NCBI GenBank assembly: GCA_030607655.1
Contig: JAUWJN010000072.1
Span: forward strand, 1 to 9,254
Source: a bacterium
GTDB lineage: Bacteria; Armatimonadota; Zipacnadia; Zipacnadales; Zipacnadaceae
Direction: 5' to 3'
DNA length: 9,254 bases
Shown: positions 1-6,106 of the stretch, one piece after another
How the letters are laid out: each line of letters begins with the position of its first letter
How positions within the stretch are numbered: position 1 is the stretch's first letter
The notes under the pieces: model-generated
The model's database searches: none
Told to the model about the DNA's origin: nothing
The model's input: the letters and a program-made list of their open reading frames with translations, nothing else
Program-made: the position numbers and the translations under genes

Positions 1-136
1 CGCGGGATGATTCCAGAATTGATTGGCTAAAGCCAACTGTGGGAACCAGTAAAAACGACAAACACAGCACTGCCGCTGCTATTGGTAAGCCTCGGGTATA
101 GATATGTAGGCGGTTGACGACCAAGTTATTCGGCAT
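1..136 (-). CDS. N-terminal fragment of an exported or membrane-anchored protein (partial, runs off left edge)
   Basis: An ATG at 136 opens 45 codons without a stop to the window edge. The translation begins MPNNLVVNRLHIYTRG and continues with a strongly hydrophobic stretch at about residues 17-36 (LPIAAAVLCLSFLLVPTVGF), then SQSILESS. Positive residues before the hydrophobic core and a VGFSQ-like end of the core look like a Sec signal peptide cleaved near residue 36-38, or an N-terminal anchor. The mature domain lies outside the window, so no function can be given. No clear Shine-Dalgarno sequence precedes the ATG. The start overlaps the end of the possible small ORF at 126-278 by 11 nt, which would allow translational coupling. 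It is transcribed away from the hydrolase operon to its right. Confidence 0.6.
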   Translation of the reverse strand, partial: MPNNLVVNRLHIYTRGLPIAAAVLCLSFLLVPTVGFSQSILESSR

Positions 137-278
137 AGTAGCTTGCTGAATAGGCGGGGCCAGACTGCTCCCTCAAAGCTACCAAGTCAATTGTCTCGGC
201 CTCTGAGGAGTTTGTGTCTGCCGCGCTAATGTTCCTGTAGACCTCGTATAACCAGCTTATGACTATCTTCACTATCAC
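126..278 (-). CDS. Possible 50-aa hypothetical protein upstream of the exported-protein fragment
   Basis: A GTG at 278 is preceded, 11 nt away, by the strong ribosome-binding-like sequence GGGAGG (minus strand, within 288-296). It opens a 50-codon frame beginning V/MIVKIVISWLYEVYRN and ending YSASYYAE. The frame could extend further to an ATG at 326, giving 66 aa, but that start has no visible Shine-Dalgarno sequence. The product has a short hydrophobic N-terminus and an acidic, Ser/Glu-rich middle. It matches no family I recognise. Its stop overlaps the start of the next leftward gene, the arrangement of a translationally coupled leader or small partner gene. The 11-nt spacing is longer than optimal, and a non-coding reading of this stretch remains quite possible. 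Confidence 0.3.
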   Translation of the reverse strand: MIVKIVISWLYEVYRNISAADTNSSEAETIDLVALREQSGPAYSASYYAE

Positions 279-472
279 TGAGGGTTTCACCTCCCTATGC
301 CTGGGATGCGCTGCAGGAGCGCTCAAAAAATGCTACAAAGAGGAATAACCATTTGAGCAGCGGCTGTACCGGAAGGTAGCGTTGTGCAGCTATCAACTGC
401 CTCGTGAGCTAAACTGACTTGACACCTACTTCACCAAACGGGTAGAATTTTAACACGCACCCTGATACTGTC
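279..472. other. Intergenic region between divergent units
   Basis: No supported gene lies here. It contains the Shine-Dalgarno-like AGGGAGGTG facing left (288-296), a 7-bp inverted repeat GCTCAAA/TTTGAGC (321-327 and 352-358, 24-nt loop), a poly-A stretch at 325-330, and the rightward promoter at 419-448. I see no convincing leftward promoter. Confidence 0.5.
419..448 (+). promoter_or_regulatory. Sigma-70-type promoter of the hydrolase/aminotransferase unit
   Basis: A perfect -35 hexamer TTGACA (419-424) is followed by an 18-nt spacer and the -10 hexamer TAGAAT (443-448), one mismatch from TATAAT. Transcription would begin near 454-456. That leaves a leader of about 40 nt to the ATG at 494, or under 20 nt to the alternative ATG at 473. 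The position directly upstream of the first gene of a two-gene unit supports it. Confidence 0.55.
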
Positions 473-493
473 ATGGGTGCGGCAGAAATATTG

Positions 494-1723
494 ATGGATA
501 ATAGTAAGATAGCTAGACGACAGTTCATCCAGCAAGCCGCGGCAGTGGGAATTGGGGCCATGGGCGCGGCCCTTCTAGGCTCCGGTCGCGAGACGCTAGC
601 CGGACTGGACGCCTTAGCTAGCCGCAGCAGTCTAATCCGCAGTGTATATGAAAAACCCCCGGTGAGGTCAACTAACATGGATCTTCCTACTTTTATTGGT
701 TCTCCGGAGCAGATTGGGTTGGCGTACGGCAGGACGCTAAAGGACATAATCCTCCAAGCGCTGAGTCTCCTACTTGATGAAAAAAGATTCCCGCGCAGTG
801 ATGCCACTATCCAGGCATGGGTGGGGCGCAGAGAGTCCTTGATCGAGAAGCACTTCCCCTGGCTGCTAGAGGAAATGGCGGCCGTGGCCCAGGGCGTGGG
901 ACTGGACTACCAGGAAATCTTGTGGCTAAATTGCCGGGTGTGGAATTACTGTACTCCGGCTGGCGCAACAAAGCCCAGCCAATGCTCGACGATGGCCATT
1001 ACCCTCGCTGATGGCACCCTGGCTTGTACGGCGGCTCTGGACGACCCGCCGGACCTGTACTGTGGCCCGGTCAGGTTTGGCCCGGAGGGCCGGCATCGGT
1101 TCATCACGCTGCCCATCAGCGGCATGAGCTGGGCCGCCGATAGCATGAACAGCGCCGGACTGGCTATCGCCATTTCTTCGCTGAACTTCTTTGGCGAAAT
1201 CGAAAAGCCGGATCCTCTCCTGCCCCAGGACATAGCTATACGGGCAATAATGGAGCAGTGCTCCACGGCGGACGAGGTACGGGAATTCTGCCGTGAACAC
1301 TCCTTCCAGATCAACCTGGTCGCCGTTGACGCCCAGGGCGGGGTGTTTGCGGCGCAGAGCACACCCCTAGGCCTCTTCGAAGTGGAGGCTGAGGGGTTCG
1401 CAGTAATCACCAATCATTGGGTGGATGACGCCGAGCTTTACCAGATGGCGCAGCGCGGCGGCCGGGGAATCAGCGAGTCAGATACTACACGCTTCCGGCG
1501 TGGCCGTCTGCTGCAATTTGCCCGGCAGCAAAGCGGCCACTGCAGCGCCGAGGAAGTACGTGAGTTTATGGGCCACCGCGACGATACCGACCCGGGCAGT
1601 AACCACAACGCAGGTACTCTGGCCCTGACCTTCGCCAACCCGCAGGCTGCCCCCCAGACCTTCTGGATAATGCAACCCAAGCCGCCACTCAGCGAAACCG
1701 AATTCGTACCTTATGAAGTGTGA
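494..1723 (+). CDS. Tat-exported C45-family Ntn hydrolase (acyl-CoA:6-APA acyltransferase-like)
   Basis: This is a 409-aa protein of the C45 / acyl-CoA:6-aminopenicillanic-acid acyltransferase family. These Ntn hydrolases cut themselves to expose an N-terminal Cys that hydrolyses or transfers acyl groups on amides. The N-terminus carries a twin-arginine signal (ARRQFIQQAAAVGIGAMGAALL, residues 7-28), so export in folded form is expected. Next come the family's early YGRTLK region (about 78-83), a LDYQEILWLNCR helix (about 137-148) and SQCSTMAI, with the likely nucleophile Cys164. TNHW, with Asn307 as probable oxyanion or substrate residue, and a C-terminal LWV-like FWIMQPKPP segment fit the family. 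The residue before Cys164 is Gln, where the Penicillium enzyme cleaves Gly-Cys. I chose ATG 494 over the in-frame ATG 473 because it gives a more normal Tat n-region, although neither has a strong Shine-Dalgarno sequence. First gene of a unit; natural substrate unknown. Confidence 0.8.
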   Translation: MDNSKIARRQFIQQAAAVGIGAMGAALLGSGRETLAGLDALASRSSLIRSVYEKPPVRSTNMDLPTFIGSPEQIGLAYGRTLKDIILQALSLLLDEKRFPRSDATIQAWVGRRESLIEKHFPWLLEEMAAVAQGVGLDYQEILWLNCRVWNYCTPAGATKPSQCSTMAITLADGTLACTAALDDPPDLYCGPVRFGPEGRHRFITLPISGMSWAADSMNSAGLAIAISSLNFFGEIEKPDPLLPQDIAIRAIMEQCSTADEVREFCREHSFQINLVAVDAQGGVFAAQSTPLGLFEVEAEGFAVITNHWVDDAELYQMAQRGGRGISESDTTRFRRGRLLQFARQQSGHCSAEEVREFMGHRDDTDPGSNHNAGTLALTFANPQAAPQTFWIMQPKPPLSETEFVPYEV

Positions 1724-1736
1724 GAGGAGTCCTACA

Positions 1737-2993
1737 GTGCTGGACGAAAGCCGGCGAAAAGAGATTCTAGAACACGGCAGCCTCACCAAACCATGGGGGG
1801 GCGAACCGATGCTGGGAAACTGGTACACGGAAGAGGAGATTGAGGCGGTAGTCAGCGCCATAAGAAGTGCAATGAGTTCTATGGATGGATTTGGATTCCT
1901 TTCTGGCGCGATAGCCGAATTTGAGCAGAAATTCGCCGAGTACTGCGGCACCCAGTACGCAGTATCAATCACCAGCGCGGGCGTAGGGTTGGACATGGCA
2001 GTGATAGCGCTGGACCTGGAGCCGGGCGATGAGGTCATCAGTCCCGCCATAAACTTTAAGGGTGCCCACTATTCTATTCTGGGATACGGCGGCACGCTGG
2101 TGCTATGCGAAGCTGATCCCCGAACCCTTAATGCCGACCCATCTGACGTCGAGAAACGTATCACGCCTCGCACCCGGGCAATCCTGGCGACTCACATGAA
2201 TGGTTTATCGGCTCCGATGGATGACTACCTGGAGATTGCCGAACGCCACCCCCATCCGAAGTATGGGCCCCCGAAAGTTATCGGTGACGCGGCCCGCTCC
2301 TGTGGCGGCGGCTACAAGGGCGGCAAGATCGGTAAGAAGGGGTGGATGACTGTCTTTAGTTTCCACACTATGAAGCTGATGACAACACTGGGTGAAGGGG
2401 GCATGCTCACCACTGACGACCCGCAGTTAGTACAGCGGCTACGCGGGTTGCGGCAATGGGGTATGGAGATGCCCGGCGACCTGGAGACTGATAGCGACAA
2501 GCCCGGAACTAGAGACCCGCGGTGGGGCACAAACTACAAGATGACCACAATTCAGGCTGCGGTGGGGCTGGTGCAATTGCGGCGACTGGACGATATGATA
2601 GCGCCACGGGTTAAGCTCGCTCGGGAGCGCACCGAGATGCTAAAGGACATCCCCGAACTGACGCTGCCCTACGAGCCACCGGAGTGCGATCACGCCTACT
2701 ATCTGTACAACATTCTGGTGCCGCGTGAGTGGGCGGGACAGAAGCGCGACCGACTGATGAAGATACTGAAGGAGGATTATGGGGTGAACACTGTGGTGGC
2801 CAATGCTCCCACATACCAGCAGGGCTATCCGTTCATTGCCGACCATACCATCGGCCAGCGACTGCCGATCTCGGAGGAAATCGGGGCGCGCTTGTTCTGT
2901 CCGCCGATGCACCCCCAAATGCCTGAGGAGGACAACGAGTACATCTGTGCGGCTATCGCCGAGGCGGTAGAGCAAATTAAGGTGGGTGAGTAA
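1737..2993 (+). CDS. DegT/DnrJ/EryC1/StrS-family PLP aminotransferase
   Basis: A fold-type I PLP enzyme of the DegT/ArnB group, which usually transaminates keto-sugar nucleotides, or ketones in antibiotic and polyol biosynthesis. Visible features from the GTG start (418 aa) are: TSAGVGLDMAV (about 79-89) in place of the usual SGT phosphate-binding segment; GDEVISP (97-103); VIGDAARSCGG, with Asp184 as the pyridine-N ligand; and FSFHTMKLMTTLGEGG, with Lys213 as the Schiff-base lysine. The lysine is present, so this is not a ColD-like dehydratase. The GTG at 1737 is preferred because GAGGAG (1724-1729) lies 7 nt upstream. An in-frame ATG at 1713 would overlap the previous gene by 11 nt and has no clear Shine-Dalgarno sequence. 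Separated from the hydrolase by 13 nt, so co-transcribed. It is longer than typical sugar aminotransferases (370-400 aa), and no sugar-nucleotide genes are nearby, so the substrate may not be a sugar. Confidence 0.85.
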   Translation: MLDESRRKEILEHGSLTKPWGGEPMLGNWYTEEEIEAVVSAIRSAMSSMDGFGFLSGAIAEFEQKFAEYCGTQYAVSITSAGVGLDMAVIALDLEPGDEVISPAINFKGAHYSILGYGGTLVLCEADPRTLNADPSDVEKRITPRTRAILATHMNGLSAPMDDYLEIAERHPHPKYGPPKVIGDAARSCGGGYKGGKIGKKGWMTVFSFHTMKLMTTLGEGGMLTTDDPQLVQRLRGLRQWGMEMPGDLETDSDKPGTRDPRWGTNYKMTTIQAAVGLVQLRRLDDMIAPRVKLARERTEMLKDIPELTLPYEPPECDHAYYLYNILVPREWAGQKRDRLMKILKEDYGVNTVVANAPTYQQGYPFIADHTIGQRLPISEEIGARLFCPPMHPQMPEEDNEYICAAIAEAVEQIKVGE

Positions 2994-3010
2994 TACATGC
3001 GTTGTCCTTA

Positions 3011-3046
3011 GCGGCTTTACTGTTCATCAGTTGAACAGTGACCCGC
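3011..3046. terminator. Hairpin between convergent genes, possible bidirectional terminator
   Basis: ACTGTTCA (3019-3026) and TGAACAGT (3032-3039) form a perfect 8-bp stem with a 5-nt loop. An outer GCGG (3011-3014) / CCGC (3043-3046) pairing could extend it. It lies just after the DegT stop and covers the last codons and stop of the sulfatase gene on the other strand. There is no T-tract on either side, so intrinsic termination is doubtful. It may instead protect the 3' ends. Confidence 0.35.
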
Positions 3047-4373
3047 CGGTCCATATCCTCTCCCACATTTCCTCGCGGAACGGGTCTTCTCCCTCACGCA
3101 TCGTCTTGGCAATAGCCACATCCAGTCTCTGTTCCATTTCCTGGGCGACATCGGGCTTCCCTGGAGCCAGGTTCACTAGTTCGCAAGGGTCACTTACTTG
3201 GTCGTAAAGCTCCAGTGGCTGCGGGGCGGACCAAATAACATCATCACGTTTGGGAATCCATTCTTCGTAGGGTCTTGGCACGAAGTTCTTCACCAGTTTA
3301 TAAGCGCGGTCCTTCAGTAGACGCTGCGCGATCCCACAGTAAGTCGCCTCGCCGATAACCTGCGCCCGAACCGCATCCGTCTGACCAGCATAAAGTGGCA
3401 TAAGCGGGAAGCCGTCCCCGGAAGTAGTGGTTTGCATGTCATAGAACTCAAGAATGGTCGGGACGATGTCCACATGATGCGTGAGAGCAGAGCATAAGTG
3501 GGCGTGGGGTGTGAGGTGCGGCAGGCGCACAATTAGCGGCACCTGCATCGTAGGGTGCCAGATGCCACGCATACAGAAAGGGGTAAGCGGCCGTTCCATC
3601 ATAATCTCGCCGTGGTCGGCCGTCACTATAATCGCGGTTTGCTCGTAGATGCCCAGTTCGGTGAGCAGATTGAATATCTGTCCGATGCGGTCATCAACGT
3701 AACGAATCTCGCCATCGTAGTGGTTGACGTTGGCCAGGCTCTTCTCGTTCAGATCATCTTTGTAACCGACATCCTCAACGTAGTCGCGACCGTCGGGGGC
3801 CTCAATCACTCTGAGGCCCTCCAGTCCCTGGAACGCCTCATCAAAGGGGTGGGGAGGCACAAACGGCTGGTGGGTGTCCCAGTAGTGAATGAACAGGAAG
3901 AACTCTTCATTGGAATGTGCCCGCAGCCAGGGAATGACCTCCTGGTTGAGTTGGTCGGCAGTCACCTGATGGGGCCGCTGCTTGCGCCGCTGGGTTACGC
4001 TGATGTAGTATCGGTAGCCACGTATGAATTGCTTGGGATGGCTGCCAAACCCCATGAGATTGTCCACCGCCGCGGTGACTATATCCTCGCGTGCCAGCAG
4101 GTCAGCGAGGGTAGGAATGGTGTCATCCAGCATAAACTCGTTCTCATTGGGCCGCCCATGGGGATTGCCGAAAACCTTGTGGTTGAACACATACCGGACG
4201 GTGAACATTGTGGTGAATGAGGGTACAGTGTAGGCGTACCCCGGGGTACAGTCAGTGAAGGTCACTGCTTGGCTTGCCAGTTCATCCAGATTCGGGCTGG
4301 TGCTGCGCCCGTAACCGTTACAGCCCAAGTGCTGCGCGCGAAGAGCGTCAATGGCGATGAGGATGCAGTTCAT
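3027..4373 (-). CDS. Sulfatase-superfamily (alkaline phosphatase fold) hydrolase with Thr at the nucleophile position
   Basis: A 448-aa sulfatase-family protein. The start ATG at 4373 has AAGGAG 9 nt upstream. The N-terminus ILIAIDALRAQHLGCNGYGR resembles the family's first metal site (Asp9) followed by the DxLGcyGY pattern, then SPNLDELASQAVTF. The nucleophile motif, normally C/S-x-P-S-R, reads T49-V-P-S-F here. Formylglycine maturation is therefore not possible at this residue, and Thr could act directly, as in phospho- and phosphoethanolamine transferases of the same superfamily. Further landmarks are HYWDTHQPFVPP (163-174), VTADHGE with metal ligands Asp253 and His254, and the C-terminal LELYDQVSDPCELVNLA (388-403) seen in type I sulfatases. 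There is no signal peptide, so it is probably cytoplasmic. It faces both flanking plus-strand units and may be co-transcribed with the small membrane protein upstream. Sulfatase, phosphodiesterase and phosphonate hydrolase all remain possible. Confidence 0.82.
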   Translation of the reverse strand: MNCILIAIDALRAQHLGCNGYGRSTSPNLDELASQAVTFTDCTPGYAYTVPSFTTMFTVRYVFNHKVFGNPHGRPNENEFMLDDTIPTLADLLAREDIVTAAVDNLMGFGSHPKQFIRGYRYYISVTQRRKQRPHQVTADQLNQEVIPWLRAHSNEEFFLFIHYWDTHQPFVPPHPFDEAFQGLEGLRVIEAPDGRDYVEDVGYKDDLNEKSLANVNHYDGEIRYVDDRIGQIFNLLTELGIYEQTAIIVTADHGEIMMERPLTPFCMRGIWHPTMQVPLIVRLPHLTPHAHLCSALTHHVDIVPTILEFYDMQTTTSGDGFPLMPLYAGQTDAVRAQVIGEATYCGIAQRLLKDRAYKLVKNFVPRPYEEWIPKRDDVIWSAPQPLELYDQVSDPCELVNLAPGKPDVAQEMEQRLDVAIAKTMREGEDPFREEMWERIWTGGSLFN

Positions 4374-4439
4374 CTGACGGTTCTCCTTTTCAGCTTGTTG
4401 CGGTCTAACTCAGGCTCCGCTTCACATTGCGGGGGTCAA

Positions 4440-4622
4440 CTACGGGGCTTGTTCCCGGCGCAGACGCGGCAGGGCCTCAGTTGACACATACACAGCCAAC
4501 CCCACGAGCACCAGGCATATCAGCCCCAGCAGCAAATTAGGAGTTTTGCCCAGCAGGAATGCCCAGGCTTGGTAGAGCAGCGCGGCGATAGCCCCCATAG
4601 TCAGAACTGCACTGTTCAGCAT
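4440..4622 (-). CDS. Small two-helix membrane protein (hypothetical; CstA-tail-like)
   Basis: A 60-aa frame starts at ATG 4622 with GGAG placed 8 nt upstream. A longer reading from a TTG at 4679 (79 aa) lacks a ribosome-binding site, and an in-frame stop lies a few codons before it. The product has two hydrophobic segments (about 3-23, LNSAVLTMGAIAALLYQAWAF, split around Gly/Ala, and 29-45, LLLGLICLVLVGLAVYV). They are joined by a short GKTPN turn, and the protein ends in a basic tail, LPRLRREQ. This pattern reminds me of the last two helices and tail of carbon-starvation (CstA) peptide transporters, but that is from memory of the family's appearance and not an alignment. It could be a remnant of such a gene or an independent small protein. 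It ends 66 nt before the sulfatase on the same strand. Confidence 0.5.
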   Translation of the reverse strand: MLNSAVLTMGAIAALLYQAWAFLLGKTPNLLLGLICLVLVGLAVYVSTEALPRLRREQAP

Positions 4623-4693
4623 ATAACTGGCTCCGCTTACATCTGCGTATGTTGACGTTAGTGATGTTGGGATATACAAAAATCCGACCGTCT

Positions 4694-4714
4694 ACTATTC
4701 ACTATCAGACTATC
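4694..4714. repeat. Three short ACTAT(C) direct repeats in a divergent intergenic region
   Basis: ACTAT occurs at 4694-4698, 4701-4705 and 4709-4713, the last two extended to ACTATC. The starts are spaced 7 and 8 nt apart. The array lies between the start of the leftward membrane-protein/sulfatase genes and the rightward aminotransferase unit. It could be an operator or chance. The rest of 4623-4841 shows no convincing promoter and no gene beyond the possible N-terminal extensions of the two flanking frames. Confidence 0.25.
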
Positions 4715-4841
4715 CGATACCTTCTTTGATTAACGTCATTGCACGAAGGAACTGATGTATCGAGCAGCGAACATCACACCAAGCAATAATCCTCTGGCAA
4801 ATCCCGATTGCCATAGAGCCGGCAGCAGCGAGGAGACACCA

Positions 4842-6077
4842 ATGATCGACGACAGGTATAGGGAATCTTATCGCATCTTTGAGAAAGCCAAGACGCTGAT
4901 ACCGGGAGGTGTGACGAGGGCGAGGATCCCATTCGTCCCCGGGCTCTATCCAGTGTATATGCAGCGGGCCAGCGGGTCGCGGGTCTGGGACGTAGATGGC
5001 AATGAGTACATTGACTGGATGTCGGGATACGGCTGCATTCTGCTGGGCCACGCCTACCCGGAGGTGGACGCCGCGGCCATCAAGCAGATCAAAAAAGGCT
5101 TCATATCCCTGCTCAGCCATCCCCTGCAACACGCTCTTGCGGAAAGGCTAGTCGAGCTGGTCCCGTGCGCTGAAATGGTGCGCTTCCTCAAAACCGGCAC
5201 CGATGCCACTTCTGCCGCCGTGCGAATTGCTCGTATTTATACCGCCAGAGACAGAATTATCCGCTTCGGATACCATGGCTGGGCTGATTGGGCCATTGGC
5301 AACTCTCAGGGCTTGGGCGCGGGCATACCTCAATGCACAGGAGATTTGACCCACGCGTTTGAATACAACAATCTAGACTCTCTGCAGGAACTCTTCACGG
5401 CCTATCCAGGACAGATTGCTTGCGTAATTATGATGCCGTTCGAAATCGAGATGCCACAGCCGGGCTTCTTGGAAGGTGTCAAGCAGCTCTGTATAGAGAA
5501 CGGGACTGTTCTTGTTTTTGACGAGATTCGTTCGGGCTTTCGCCTGGCGGCGGGCGGAGCTCAAGAGTATTTCGGGGTGGAGCCTGACCTGTGTGCGCTT
5601 AGCAAGGCCATGGCCAATGGTTATGCCATCGCCGCGGTGGTGGGCAATCGAGAGATTATGAGCGCCACCGAGCAGGGTCTCTTCTCGGCTACTTTCTTCG
5701 TAAGCTCACTGGAAATGGCGGCTGCGCTGGCAGTTCTGAAGATAATACAAAGAGACGGCGTAATTGAGCGGCTCTGGCATCTAGGCGAGAAGTTGCAGGA
5801 AGGACTCCGACAAGTCGTATCCCAAAGCCCGCTTAATGTAGAAGTTGTTGGCGCCCCGCCGATGCCCTTCCTGCGGTTTGCCATCGAGGAAGAAGCGGTA
5901 AATGCCAGGGCGAAGGATGCCTTCTACGCGGAGGCCGTCAGACTGGGGGTCTTCTTTCATCCCGGTCATCACTGGTTTGTGAACTTCTCTCATACTGAGC
6001 AGGATGTGGAGAGAACTGTGCAGGTCTGCCAAAAAGCTCTTGCTGTGGCTGAGCAGGCTGCTCAAGTCTACGGATAA
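4842..6077 (+). CDS. Class III PLP aminotransferase, glutamate-1-semialdehyde aminomutase-like
   Basis: A 411-aa fold-type I PLP protein of the class III group. Family landmarks from ATG 4842 are LIPGGVTRAR (about 19-28), a WDVDGNEYIDW segment (49-59), FLKTGTDATSAAVRIAR (115-131), YHGWADW (144-150), VFDEIRSGFR with Asp227 as the pyridine-N ligand, and LSKAMANGY with Schiff-base Lys255. The KTGTDAT segment differs from the NSGTEA of true HemL and resembles the HemL-like enzymes found in secondary-metabolite and polysaccharide loci. A housekeeping tetrapyrrole role is therefore unlikely. ATG 4842 is chosen because AGGAG (4831-4835) sits 6-7 nt upstream. An in-frame ATG at 4755 would add 29 residues, rich in Asn/Pro/Ser, that match nothing in the family. 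The MttB-like gene follows 29 nt downstream, giving a two-gene unit. Whether it acts as aminotransferase, aminomutase or amino-acid racemase cannot be read from the sequence. Confidence 0.85.
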   Translation: MIDDRYRESYRIFEKAKTLIPGGVTRARIPFVPGLYPVYMQRASGSRVWDVDGNEYIDWMSGYGCILLGHAYPEVDAAAIKQIKKGFISLLSHPLQHALAERLVELVPCAEMVRFLKTGTDATSAAVRIARIYTARDRIIRFGYHGWADWAIGNSQGLGAGIPQCTGDLTHAFEYNNLDSLQELFTAYPGQIACVIMMPFEIEMPQPGFLEGVKQLCIENGTVLVFDEIRSGFRLAAGGAQEYFGVEPDLCALSKAMANGYAIAAVVGNREIMSATEQGLFSATFFVSSLEMAAALAVLKIIQRDGVIERLWHLGEKLQEGLRQVVSQSPLNVEVVGAPPMPFLRFAIEEEAVNARAKDAFYAEAVRLGVFFHPGHHWFVNFSHTEQDVERTVQVCQKALAVAEQAAQVYG

Positions 6078-6106
6078 AGCCTCAACACCCGTACAGGAGA
6101 CGGAAG

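Noticed and set aside
308..330. GCGCT/AGCGC hairpin followed by a poly-A stretch, considered as a terminator
   Set aside because: The run is A, not T, on the plus strand. On the minus strand the T-run precedes the hairpin, so it would not terminate in either direction.
1478..2050. A 190-codon minus-strand frame across the hydrolase/DegT junction
   Set aside because: It lies antisense to two well-supported genes, its composition is Ser/Pro/Arg-rich in the manner of shadow frames, and no domain is visible.
3555..4220. A 221-codon frame on the plus strand opposite the sulfatase gene
   Set aside because: It is the antisense shadow of a gene with clear metal-site motifs and a good Shine-Dalgarno sequence, and its translation shows no family pattern.
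4755..4841. A 29-residue N-terminal extension of the class III aminotransferase from ATG 4755
   Set aside because: It has no ribosome-binding site and no family resemblance, whereas AGGAG precedes ATG 4842 at good spacing.
4680..4841. Search for a sigma-70 promoter before the class III gene (TTGATT at 4726-4731)
   Set aside because: No acceptable -10 hexamer is found at 16-18 nt spacing.
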